This document shows, piece after piece, positions 1 to 8,994 of a DNA stretch of 23,054 nucleotides. Below the pieces are notes generated by a model. That model was not told the DNA's origin. It worked only from the letters and a program-made list of their open reading frames with translations, and ran no database searches. The DNA comes from Magnaporthiopsis rhizophila (lineage: Eukaryota; Ascomycota; Sordariomycetes; Magnaporthales; Magnaporthaceae): positions 90,464-113,517 of the forward strand of contig PYSS01000124.1 in the NCBI GenBank assembly GCA_003049465.1, written 5' to 3'. The stretch's first letter is position 1, and every line of letters begins with the position of its first letter. A program made the position numbers and the translations under genes.

Positions 1-11
1 CCCCCCCCCCC

Positions 12-480
12 ATGTCGTCCAACTCGACCGACGCCTTGGCGTACCGCCGGGACGAAAATCGGGCCAGCGACGGCGTCCCAATCAGCATCATCTTCCCAGC
101 CATTGCGCTCTTCCTTGTCGCCCTGCGCATTTACACGCGAGCTTTTCTAGTCAGGAAAGTCTTCATGGAAGACTATGCCATCATGGTGGCTACAGTACGT
201 GGCCAGACCCTTGACTCGTTCCCTTCTGACCTTGAGCCCCCTGTTCCCAACCCAAAGATTGAATTTATGCTTATTTGGACAATATAGGCCGCCTCCATCG
301 TAGTCTCCGTCTTCGTTGTAATCGGTAAGCTGTCGGACACACGTCTCAGGCCGCAAAGTTCGCTACGCGGCTGGCTTTTTCTGGATGCTAATAACTCCTC
401 AGCATTCTCTAATGGTGCTGGAAGGCATATCGAGACAGTCAGCCCCGAGGAATTTGCCCGGATCCGCAAGGTATGTTTAG

Positions 481-533
<53 letters not shown>

Positions 534-1609
534 GAAGATCCAACATCCCTGCCCGATATCCACGTCCACGACGCAACACTAATCGCAGCTATGTGTGTTT
601 TGCGACTAGTTTTCCCCGGCGGTCCACCAAGGCTACAACATCGCGCACACATTTATCAAGCTGTCCATTGCATTCCAATACATCCGAATCAGCGTCATGG
701 CTATCGAGAAGCGTTTATGCTATGCTTTTTGCGCAGTTGTAACTTGCGGATTTATCGGCCTCATTTTCCATTCCGTTTTTTACTGCATACCAATACACGC
801 CATGTGGACACCCAACGTTCCGGGAGCCGTCTGCGTCAACAGCGCCATTGCCCTCCCGGCGGTCCAGATTTACCACATCACCATGGACTTTATCATCCTC
901 CTCGGCCCCTTTGTTATTCTTCGACACCTTAATACTCCATGGCCGCAACGAATCCTTCTCGGCCTTGTTTTGGCTTTTGGGGCGATGTAAGTCAAGCTGG
1001 CTTTTCTTTGGTATATGTAAAACACCTAAGCGGCGAAACCAGTAGCTAACACATTCCCTCCCTTGTCGCTCTTATTCTTTTAGGGCCAGCATCGTGTCTG
1101 TCCTGCGTCTAATGGTCGTCCTTCACTCGGCAAAGTCAACCGACAGAACGTGGGATACTGTGAACAGCGCCCTATATGGCATTATCGAGATAAACGTTGG
1201 CATCGCCTGCTCATGCTTCGTTACGCTGAGGCCACTGTTCGGTCGATGGCGGTGGCTTTCCGGCGGCAGAAAGGAAGAGCCGCCACAAGCCATAACCCCA
1301 GGGCAGAAGCCTCCGCAACCCAGAGACCCCTTTTCGATAGGCACCGACAGCACCCAAGTCATCACCATCCCCGACGTGGAGCTTGCCACAATGCGCACGA
1401 CCAGCTGCGACGGCTCCACCAGGGCAGGCAGCAGAACCGGTGGGGGGGAAGATGGAGACGCAGTTCCTCCGGCGCGGCCCTATTCTCCGCCGGCGGCGCA
1501 GCGTCGCCTTCGCTGCGGGTCAGACGATGGGCAAGGTCATCACCTGTCATCCGTGACAGAAGACTCTGATCACCCGAGATCCCCCGCCACCCAGCCCCGC
1601 GACAAGTGA
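12..1609 (+). CDS. Fungal rhodopsin-domain (PTH11/SAT4-like) integral membrane protein, five exons
   Basis: Exons 12-194, 288-324, 403-470, 610-986 and 1084-1609 join in one frame to give 396 residues. Donors are GTACGT, GTAAGC, GTATGT and GTAAGT; intron 2 has a GCTAATAAC branch-like site. The protein shows the family's marks: a first membrane helix ending in LRIYTR followed by ED-Y, a GAGRHIET motif, FIKLSIAFQYIRI, and further hydrophobic helices around residues 125-150, 165-190, 210-235 and 250-275. A Pro/Ser/Thr-rich cytosolic tail of about 110 residues follows. Fungal rhodopsin-domain proteins are seven-helix plasma-membrane proteins, some proposed to act as PTH11-like receptors; ligand and partner are unknown here. 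The ATG lies 11 bases from the window edge after a run of C, so a more upstream start cannot be excluded. No stop or frameshift is seen, so it looks functional. Confidence 0.85.
485..530. repeat. (GT)23 microsatellite in intron 3 of the rhodopsin-domain gene
   Basis: An uninterrupted run of 23 GT dinucleotides begins 14 bases after the intron 3 donor at 471. It creates many extra GT dinucleotides beside the real donor. Apparent open frames of Cys-Val or His-Thr repeats over it are artefacts. Confidence 0.95.
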
Positions 1610-1986
1610 TACCGGCTGTGGGTGCCCTCAACCGGACCTGCTGCAGGCCGGCCGACGGGATGATGCGCGCGATGCTCCAGGGCGCTAGGGGTCTCTGTTG
1701 TCCGTTCAGTGTCCGGCGCGGCAGGCTCGCGGCGTGGTTACTTTTACGGTTGCGGCCAATTACTGTAGGCCGAGGCAGGAGCGGGCAACGGAAAAGCTTT
1801 CCTAGCCTGGACCCAGAAGTGGTAGAGCACCGGTGGGAAGGCGGTTGGGTCACATGTCCAATCACCCTGCTCCCCGGATTGGGGGAAAATATCCCAGGCC
1901 GATCTTTGTTTTTTTTTCTGTTGTTTGGAGGGTAACAGTCATGAAGGCGATGCGTTGGCTCTTCGAAGCATCCCAGTGTGATGTAG
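1610..1986. other. Intergenic stretch, nothing recognised
   Basis: Lies between the stop of the rhodopsin-domain gene and the decayed retroelement reading on the other strand. No coding pattern, RNA gene or clear repeat was seen. It probably holds the 3' untranslated region of the upstream gene and the truncation boundary of the retroelement. Confidence 0.5.
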
Positions 1987-3792
1987 CTAAATTCTGGAAC
2001 AAAGACAAGGGAAAGGTCGCAAGCGTGGGCACGGATAGTGAAATGTTGAGTGGTTCGTATTACTGCCTGGTCGGCCCCTAAATGCTAAGCACTGCACCTT
2101 CCGCACCACGGGGCGGCCTTTGCGTAGCACGTTAAAAGGTGCAGCAAAGTGGTCGTTTAGGAAATGCATCAAGTCGGTGCTAAAATCGATGTAGGCCTTG
2201 GCCGACTTGAAGGCTAGGCCTCGCATGCCGTCAATTTCGATGCCCGGCATGTAAAAGTTCCAGATTGCGCAGTGAGTAGCCCCCTTGGGGCGAGCGCTGT
2301 TCCAGCCTTCAAACAGAGGACGGGAGTCCTCCGGAGCCTCCGTCAACATTACTGACGAGAAGTTGGTCCTCAGCCACTGGGCGTCGACCATGTCGCGGCC
2401 GGAGCCGGTGTCTGTGCATAGTGTCACGTCTCGGCCGTTGACGGTGGCACGAACCCGAACTCGCTGCCAGTGTGTATCCTCCGAAGACTGCTTCCGTGAT
2501 CTTGTCGGTAGACTGCTCCAGCACCACGTCCGCCTCGGTATAGGCCTCTTGCAAGGGACCGGGCGTGCCCTCGCCTTACGGGGGCTCGCTGCATTGGAAA
2601 TGCCTGAAAGGGGCGTTCCGAGTAGGGAAGCTCCGGAGACAGGCCTGGCATTGCGTGGCCGCCTCGGCGTGTGCCTGGAACTCCACACCTCGTCGGCGTC
2701 GCTGTCTGAGGAGGGGTCCGACTGGGCACTCTCCGGGTCTGAGTCGCTTGGCTCCGATCCCACTTGGTTAACGTGGTCCTTGCCTTGGGAGCCTGTCTCC
2801 CTCTGGTAGGGCCGGTCCTTGTTGTAAGGTCGGTCCCTGCCGTCCTCCTTCTTCTGGTAGCCTACGCGGTCTTTGTCCAGGCGTAGTCGGTCTCCGCGGT
2901 CGTCAGTACAGGTGGGCCTTTAACTGAAGCTCTCGGGATATCCGGGTTCTCGTATCCGGGTACCGCCCATAGAAGCCGTGACCGGTAGCTCGGGTGATTT
3001 GGGTCGCTGGGTCCGGTCTGAGTCTCTGGAGCGGCGGTCTCCAGCCCGAGGCTATTGTCCGCGGTGCGCAAGCGGCTCAAACCCGGTATTGAAATGAGCC
3101 CAAGGATGACCGAGGGTGAACATTGTTTCTCGTGAGGTCAAACGCGACGGACTGCCGGGCTTGGCCTGCCGTCACTGAGCCGGCAGGTGAACTCTCTCGG
3201 AGTCTCGGAGAGTCAACCGTTTGTTCCAGGATGCCCTCGAGGGTCTGCTGGTTGCTTTGCAGGATCTTGGGGTTCTCGAAGTTCTCGTTGACGGCTCGGT
3301 AGCCTGGTCTCAGCTGGTCCAGAGGCTCGTCTGGAAATCGGCCTGGTCTCTCTCCAGGCGTCGGAGCGTCTCGATGATTGCCGTGAACATGTTGGCGTTG
3401 ACTCGATCCGTCCGTTCTTTCTCGCGACGGAGATACTCGACTGACTATTTGTTGGATCCGAACTGCGCTGGAGGATCCTCCTGTCGCAGGTCGCGCTTTG
3501 AGATTGCCGCCCCGTCGAGGAAGTCGTCGGCCGGCTCGAAGCGTGTTGCGTCGATCTCAGAAACTCAGCCGAAAAGGTGTTCTCGCCAAAGGTAGAGGGG
3601 GAGGTCCCATTATGTCTTTGCCCTTATCGCGCTCGGGGTTAACTTGTGCGGCAGAGATTTAAAGCGCGGTCTGAGGTGCCATCTGGGGAAATACTCTGCC
3701 TCGCTTTCCGTCGGAGATGTAGCTGCAGGCGGCTTATGCCCCGAGCTCGAGCAAGGGCTCGTCGTCGCACCCTGCTCGGCCGTGGTCGCCAT
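1987..3792 (-). pseudogene. Decayed Ty3/Gypsy-like gag-protease remnant
   Basis: The best preserved part is the open frame 2763-1987. It has an acidic Ser/Asp-rich linker, then a retropepsin-like active site DTGSGRD at 2412-2392 followed by MVDAQWL. The stretch just upstream matches the pre-protease pattern of fungal Gypsy elements (AYTEADVVLEQSTDKITEAV) but sits in another frame, so there is a frameshift near 2470. Gag-like sequence reads on through 3080-3570 in shifting frames with internal stops, including a charged, coiled-coil-like stretch near 3380-3450. A possible gag start is the ATG at 3792. No reverse transcriptase, RNase H or integrase was found below 1987, so the element is truncated. 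Assignment rests on the aspartic-protease motif and layout; gag identity is weaker. Confidence 0.6.
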
Positions 3793-4830
3793 CGTTTTGG
3801 TATTTTCTTTGGGGGTATCCCTCTCGAGCCATCAGCCGTTCTACTCGGTGCCTACTCCGCCTCTACTCTTACTTCCTTGGGGTCTGTCCCATTTACCCGC
3901 GGGTGGTGGGCAGCAATCCGTCGGAAGGCCAGGGCCCCTGAGATTGATAGACTTATCCGTCACAGTGGTGATGAAAGGAAAGAGAGGTGAAGGTGATAAG
4001 GGGGGGTGACGTGAAGTGCAAAGGGCACAAAGGGTCGGTGGTACCCCCCAGATGTGGGGATACCGATTGCGTCCGGGACGTGGCCGGGATCACGGTGGGC
4101 AGGAGAGCCCTTTCGGTCGCGACTTTGGCTGTGCCTTGTTCATGCCGATCGGAGGGGACTGAGAGTCGAGAGGTTGGCGGAGCCTTCCAGTCTTCGCGAG
4201 GTGAAGAGTTTGCTGTCGGACGCGTGCCTTTGGCGGTGCCTTCGCGAGGATCGGATTGATAGGCAGGATTGATCGGGATACTGCGTGTAGGGAGTTGCTA
4301 ACACTTGTGAGAGACGGTGAGGGTATCTCAAAGTAGTAAGTAGAGTCTCGATGACAGATAATCAGAAAGAGGTTGATTGCCTATATCGCTTGCCTGTTCG
4401 TTTCCCACAACCGTAACAAACAACCCTCCTGCTTGTTGTTTGTTCCCTCGTTGTCGGCCTCCCGTGTCCTTGTAGCCTGAGGCTTGAAGCTCTAGGATAC
4501 CATCCATTTCTGCACTTATTTTAGCTCGGCGTCCGCGCTTTTCACGGCTCGCTCGTCCTCCACCTGCACCTCTGTCTGCCCTCGGTGCTGCTCGCTCACT
4601 CGGCGCCTGCACCTTATCTGGCCTTGGTGCTCGCTCGCCAGCTTCCTGCTCGCTCGCTTGCTCTTGTACGTTCTCGTCCTCCCCTCCAGTGCGCTCGTCT
4701 CAAGCGTCTACTAACTCTTCATAGCATCGTGTCTGCCTCCGATGGGGCCCGCGCCTACCGCGAGTTCCTGTTCGAGCTCACCGATAAGGAGCTGGTCGCT
4801 CAGTCTGATGGTTGGGGCACGTGGTTGGTT
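3793..4830. other. Probable 5' leader/LTR-side sequence of the retroelement, no gene
   Basis: On the minus strand this lies between the tandem-repeat block at 4831-5013 and the putative gag start, where an untranslated leader or LTR end would fall. No primer-binding site or LTR end could be placed with confidence. Open frames here have biased composition and no recognisable domain. Confidence 0.35.
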
Positions 4831-4884
4831 GTGCAATGCACCTACCCTGTAGGGGTTGTGCATGCAACCTACCCTGTAGGGGTT
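4831..4884. repeat. 27-bp tandem repeat, two units
   Basis: Units 4831-4857 and 4858-4884 share CTACCCTGTAGGGGTT after a slightly variable GTGCA-start. The core ACCCTGTAGGGGT is itself nearly palindromic. It is immediately upstream, on the plus strand, of a second tandem block with a related core, inside the presumed LTR/leader of the minus-strand retroelement. Confidence 0.85.
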
Positions 4885-4914
4885 GTGCACGCGGCTTGCG
4901 CTAGCAAGCCCACC

Positions 4915-5013
4915 TTACAGGGGCCACTGCCCTACAAGTCACCTACTTTGTAAGGGGCTGGCGCCCTACGAGTCACTGGCTTTACAGGGGTTGTGACCCT
5001 ACGAGTCATCCAC
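4915..5013. repeat. 33-bp tandem repeat, three diverged units
   Basis: Units start at 4915, 4948 and 4981. Each has the layout TT(A/G)(T/C)A(C/A)(A)GGGG, about six variable bases, CCCTAC(A/G)AGTCA. ACAGGGG and CCCTAC form imperfect inverted halves, so each unit could fold into a small hairpin. The core is shared with the neighbouring 27-bp repeats, suggesting one origin. Confidence 0.8.
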
Positions 5014-5172
5014 CTGTCAATTTGACCAAGTCAGATTTGTCGGCCCAACGCGGAGATGGCTTTGGTGGCCGTGGGTCGATTTTTTGCCAACCCCATACAA
5101 AACAATTTTTCGGAAATTGGCCTAGGGCACCGGAACGCCCGCCCGCGCAAAGTCCGCGGTATCGATGTCGGT

Positions 5173-5182
5173 GGATATATGA
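5173..5182 (-). promoter_or_regulatory. TATA-like box in the presumed retroelement LTR
   Basis: The minus strand reads TCATATATCC, a TATA-like motif upstream of the gag side of the retroelement and just downstream of the hairpin at 5241-5280. Position fits an LTR promoter, but the LTR ends were not defined, so this is tentative. Confidence 0.3.
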
Positions 5183-5240
5183 GGGAGTAGAGTTGGCTGC
5201 CCCTCACCTAAATAACAAAGTCTGAACCACCACTTACTTT

Positions 5241-5280
5241 GGGGCCCTGCATGCACTAACTTTAGTGCCTTGCAGGGCCC
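5241..5280. repeat. GC-rich inverted repeat (hairpin)
   Basis: The arms GGGCCCTGCA (5242-5251) and TGCAGGGCCC (5271-5280) are perfect complements. Pairing continues with GCACTAA/TTAGTGC after one mismatch, leaving a two-base loop region near 5260. It could be an LTR-end structure or a termination/hairpin element; which one is not decided by the sequence. Confidence 0.75.
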
Positions 5281-5337
5281 AATCCAACTGAACGTGCGCC
5301 CGCCGTCCCTGTGATTAGCGCACCACTTCCCCTGTGC

Positions 5338-5538
5338 CTGCTATATTTCAACAATAACCAACGAAACGTCGGTTTGGACCTTGACACCATCTCGGCCGCG
5401 GATCTTTTTGCTGCTCTCGTTCGCGCGCGAATGGCTGNCTGCTATATTTCAACAATAACCAACGAAACGTCGGTTTGGACCTTGACACCATCTCGGCCGC
5501 GGATCTTTTTGCTGCTCTCGTTCGCGCGCGAATGGCTG
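5338..5538. other. Exact 100-bp direct duplication around one N: assembly seam
   Basis: Bases 5338-5437 and 5439-5538 are identical, each 100 bp, and are separated only by the N at 5438. An exact round-number duplication meeting at an ambiguous base is the signature of two contigs joined without merging their overlapping ends. The real genome probably has one copy. Open frames crossing the N, such as 5311-6006, are therefore not trustworthy. Confidence 0.9.
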
Positions 5539-6836
5539 CGGATACATGGAACGGAATCCGGAGGAATCCGGCCTATCCGGAGGAGAGGAATAGTCGGCCC
5601 TCGCTGCCTTTATTGGGCCCTAACTTGGGGCTGGAGTGGCTCACTTTCAAGAACAGTTAAGTGGCGGCTGGGGCACCATCTGCCTTCGTTCGAGCGCTTT
5701 CGCGACGAAAGGTACGGCACGGTTTCGCCGATTAGCGGTGCCGACGCATCTCCTTCCGCCGTGCAGCTCAAAGGCAGAGTGTCCTATAGAGGCAAAGTGG
5801 CTCGGGAAGCTTCTGTCCCCGGACCCATTGAACCCGAGGTGCTGGACAGGCGCCAGCACGTGACGCGGTGGAGGCGAAGGCCGATGAGGAAGAGAAGAGG
5901 CGAAGTACCAGACGTAAAAGCTGCTACTGGTTGCCGCGCGCATCAGGGCTACTGGGGAGTGTACTTCGGACGACTCTGTCCAGCTGTACCAGAGCAGAAG
6001 CTATAATACTTTATTGGCCGCGCAGACGCACTGGTCGGCCAACGCACCTTGCCGCAGTCCCCTGAGATCTACAGCAATCTGCTCGCCTCATCGCCCACTA
6101 AAAAATTCGTCGTTGTTAGGACCACAGGGAAATAATGTCAGCACCCCGGTAGTTCGCGACGCGGCGAGGAAGGGACTTTCTGGCTGTTAGATCGGGATCC
6201 GACTTGAACAGGGCCCTTCCTGGTGACGCCAAGATTATCGACTGCGTTTGACGTCCTGATTGTGCTTGTACCCACGAGTACCTGTAATGTCGATTGCGTC
6301 GGTCGTACGTGCTTGGCGTCGAGGTCCGTGAGGTAAGACCAGGGCGCGGCGTCGAGCGGGTGTGCGGTCGCATCGGCCAGGGGCGTAGGGCAGCCGGTTG
6401 GTGATCAGTCGACGGCTTCGGCGCGCTAGGACAGCATCGAAGCCGGGAGCCAGGAGATCCGGGCTGGCAAGGCGGGGGCGTATGCGGGAGTGTGGGACGA
6501 TACAGCTGCGTTTGATGGCAGGGCTTTACCTACCAATCGTTGCCTCACGCGCTGCTTCGTAGCTCGGAGCTGATGGACGGCGCCAGAGGTGTAGTAGGTT
6601 TGGAGCGTGACAACCAATGGCAATTTAGCTCGCAATCGACTAGGTTTACGCCGATTGTCCTCGTTTGTAATTGGAGCGTAGTCCAGCGAGCCTCATCCGT
6701 TTGCAAGGTAGAAACAATTGCGCCACGATGCTGGCGGAGATATGTCGATTAGCAGATCTACGAACTAAAAACCATAGAATCTGCCAGTGACGGAACCAAT
6801 TATATTTACCGCAGCCAGTCTGTATGCCGCCTTCTG
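5539..6836. other. Unassigned region
   Basis: Fragments of plausible coding composition occur on the plus strand from 5475 to about 6065: a short leucine/alanine-rich stretch, then arginine-rich frames interrupted by stops. I recognise no domain. From about 6070 to 6836 no coding pattern, RNA gene or repeat was seen. The first part could be a decayed transposon or gene fragment. Confidence 0.4.
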
Positions 6837-7349
6837 CTAATCCCTTCTCCACGAAGTTAATAAACGTAGGGAATCTTGCGTGTCAGGATGGTTCGGACCA
6901 AGGACGCGGCTCCGTAACCGGGCGCAGTCATCCATCAACGCCAGTGCCTCATCATGCCGGCCCAGGCTATTCCACGTAAACGCCAAACCGTACATGCTCC
7001 AGATCGTATCGGGATGTTTGTCGCCGAGCACATCGCGCCGTAGTGCTAACACTTCCACCGATATCTTTTCGTCCTCGTCGTACCTCCCTTGATTGTGATA
7101 TGTCGCTGCGAGTTCCGCCATGCTTTGGATCGTATCGGGATGTTTATTGCCGAGCACATCCCGCCGCAGCGCCAGCGCTTCCACCTGCATTTTTTCTGCC
7201 TCGTCGTACCTCCTTTGATTGTGATATGTCGCTGCGAGGTCCGCCATGCTCCGGATCGTATCGGGATGTTTATCGCCGAGCACATCCCGCCGCAGCGCCA
7301 GCGCTTCCACCTGCATTTTTTCTGCCTCGTCGTACCTCCCTTGATCCAA
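6837..7349 (-). pseudogene. TPR-repeat C-terminus of the RelA/SpoT-NB-ARC gene, frame-shifted
   Basis: This frame encodes about four kinesin-light-chain-type TPR units of 42 residues (GRYDEAEKMQVEALALRRDV type, then LGDKHPDT), ending naturally with LGPNHPDTQDSL and a stop at 6837. It follows the NB-ARC Walker B directly, whereas NB-ARC proteins normally have another 200 or more residues there. I infer an internal deletion plus frameshift at about 7349. TPR arrays in fungal NLRs act as ligand-sensing ends. The near-identity of the DNA units suggests recent repeat turnover, and an assembly collapse is also possible. Confidence 0.7.
7023..7343. repeat. 126-bp tandem repeats encoding the TPR units
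   Basis: Unit starts at 7023, 7149 and 7275 are exactly 126 bp apart. Units 2 and 3 differ at one position over the 69 bases before unit 3 is cut off; unit 1 is more diverged. High identity at DNA level points to recent duplication or concerted evolution rather than selection on protein alone. Confidence 0.9.
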
Positions 7350-8994
7350 CCCACGCCAAATAATCCGAGGTTGTCGGCGTTGTCGAGGACAAGCACCCAG
7401 GAAGGCTCAGCTTCGATACGGTCCCGCACCGCCGCTAGCAGCTCTTCATCTTGCAGGTTCGCCGGTAAGCGCAATTTCTTCGCAATCGATTGGTAGTCCT
7501 GCGCGAACGTCGCCTCGTTGTCGGCATGCACCCAAAAGACCGAGCAGGGTGCACTGTTGTGCCACCGGCGGTACGCATATTCGAGCGCCACCTGCGTTTT
7601 CCTGCTTGCTCGTCAGTCGTTATTCCCAACAAAGGTTTGGATTGAGGCAACCTCACCCGGACCCACCCAGGCCCCATAGCGCCGCGGACTGCGACTCGGT
7701 CCGCGACGGGAGCAGCCTTTCAAGCTCTAAAAAGATGTCGCCACGCTCCACAAGGGCTTCGTTGCGCGTAAACGGTATGTTGTGGTACCGCGGGCGCTTA
7801 GCCTCGTCAACGGCAATCTGGATTCGGCTTTTAAGGCGTTAGCAATAAGGGCATATGGTCCAAGCTGGATTGCAGTGTCACTTACTCGAACAGTTTGCTC
7901 AGCTGCTCTACAAAACCTTCTTGGTCGCCGCTCCTAGCCGGCGCCTCGCCACCCTTAACTCCCTTCATGATGTAGTTGAGGATTGTGTCAGACTCATGTA
8001 TAAAGCTGGATAGAAGGTTGCGGGCCAGGGACACCCCGGTATCTCCATCGCCTTGCTGAACGCCTTGCATCTGAGAAGGCGGCTCCAGCCTGTGCTCCAT
8101 AAGTTGCTGAATGGAGAGCGTGAAGCCTTTTGCGTGACCGTGCAGCTGGTCCAGTACCATCTCGTCGGCCTTGGTGAGGGACCTGTCAGCGCGCTTATAC
8201 AAGAAATGATGGTTGAATATGTTGAACAGGTGCTCGGCCAGGCCCGTAAGCTGCACTTCAAAGGTTACGTCGCGGTATTGCCCGGTTCGGTGGCTGAGGC
8301 GATAGTTGACTGTTTCGTAGGCGCCAAACTCGAACTTCTTCCATTTCTGGCCGACTTCGCGGTCGGGCAAGAAGTGGGTGGGCTCGCCCTGCTGCGAGAA
8401 GGTCCGCTCGACGACCTCCTTGGCTTTGGTGAGCTGGTCTCGGAACGGCACGACGACCCTCAGCCCGACTAGGTCGTGTATGTGGCGCAGCACGTCGTCC
8501 AAGCTTTCGAATCGCTTTCCCTTGTTCTTGGCGAGATGATCGTTACGTCGCCGAAGGGACTGGTCGATAGACTCGACCTCTTTGACTCGCGCGGAGAGCC
8601 CGGCATGGATGCCTTCATTCATGAGACCTTCCTCCAACAGCTCCTTGAGCCCCTCCATCATCCTCTTGTAGTCACCTTGCACGGCGGGCCAGACGTTGTT
8701 GATAAACGTTTCTCTCAGGAGCTTGCTCCGCTCCTCGGGGTCGCCCACGTTCGGCACCTGCTGGCTCTCAATCAAGCTGTCGATTTTGGCCCGGAGTTGC
8801 CCTGTCGTTGCCGGGGGTAGAGACGAGTAACACGTGGTTTCAGTGAGCGCCTGAGTCTCGGGGGCAAGTTGCTCGTCTCCTTGGGCAGCGGCCTGAAATG
8901 TAATGCCTTGGGCGGGCGCAAGGAGTTTCGTCCGAGGCCGCTTCTTTGGGGGTCCTTCCTCGTCTGCCTGAGCTGTTTGACGTTCTGGTTCCAT
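7046..8994 (-). CDS. RelA/SpoT-like domain fused to NB-ARC P-loop (NLR-type receptor), C-terminal part out of frame
   Basis: Exons 8994-7886, 7827-7657 and 7601-7046 join in phase. Intron 1 (58 nt) has GTAAGT, GCTAAC and AAAAG; the TAA that seems to end the first exon lies within its donor. Intron 2 (55 nt) has GTGAGG and CTGAC. Residues 15-23 are NLS-like (PPKKRPRTK). Residues 65-270 resemble RelA/SpoT nucleotidyltransferases: ARVKEVESI (135-143), HDLVGLRVV (173-181), AYETVNY (225-231), FEVQLT (245-250) and H..FLYK (263-267). Expected metal-binding D174 and E246 are present. Residues 371 on are NB-ARC, with Walker A GLGGSGKT split by intron 2 and a Walker B-like VLVLDNADN (7396-7370). After LGLFGVG the frame runs into TPR repeats out of phase, so the last 100 or so residues are nonsense. 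The RelA/SpoT part looks intact. The ATG has A at -3 and G at +4. Confidence 0.75.

Noticed and set aside
173..652. Minus-strand open frame over the rhodopsin-domain gene
   Set aside because: It is antisense to exons and runs through the (GT)23 tract, giving a His-Thr repeat.
5311..6006. 231-residue plus-strand frame
   Set aside because: It crosses the N and the duplicated 100 bp; its length depends on an assembly seam, and no domain is recognisable.
7023..7343. CRISPR-like or non-coding satellite from regularly spaced repeats
   Set aside because: The 126-bp units are contiguous without spacers and encode a 42-residue TPR unit.
8053..8820. Two plus-strand frames opposite the RelA/SpoT exon
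   Set aside because: They are antisense shadows of a well-supported coding exon with no family resemblance.
7882..8994. A stand-alone RelA/SpoT-like protein ending at the TAA at 7884-7882
   Set aside because: The TAA is part of a GTAAGT donor, and a well-formed 58-nt intron leads in phase to NB-ARC coding sequence; the second gene shows the same domain joined to NACHT.
7882..8994. Bacterial contamination as the source of the RelA/SpoT-like sequence
   Set aside because: It is spliced to eukaryotic-type exons, has a fungal homologue in the same window, and bacterial synthetases would not carry an NB-ARC-TPR extension with introns.
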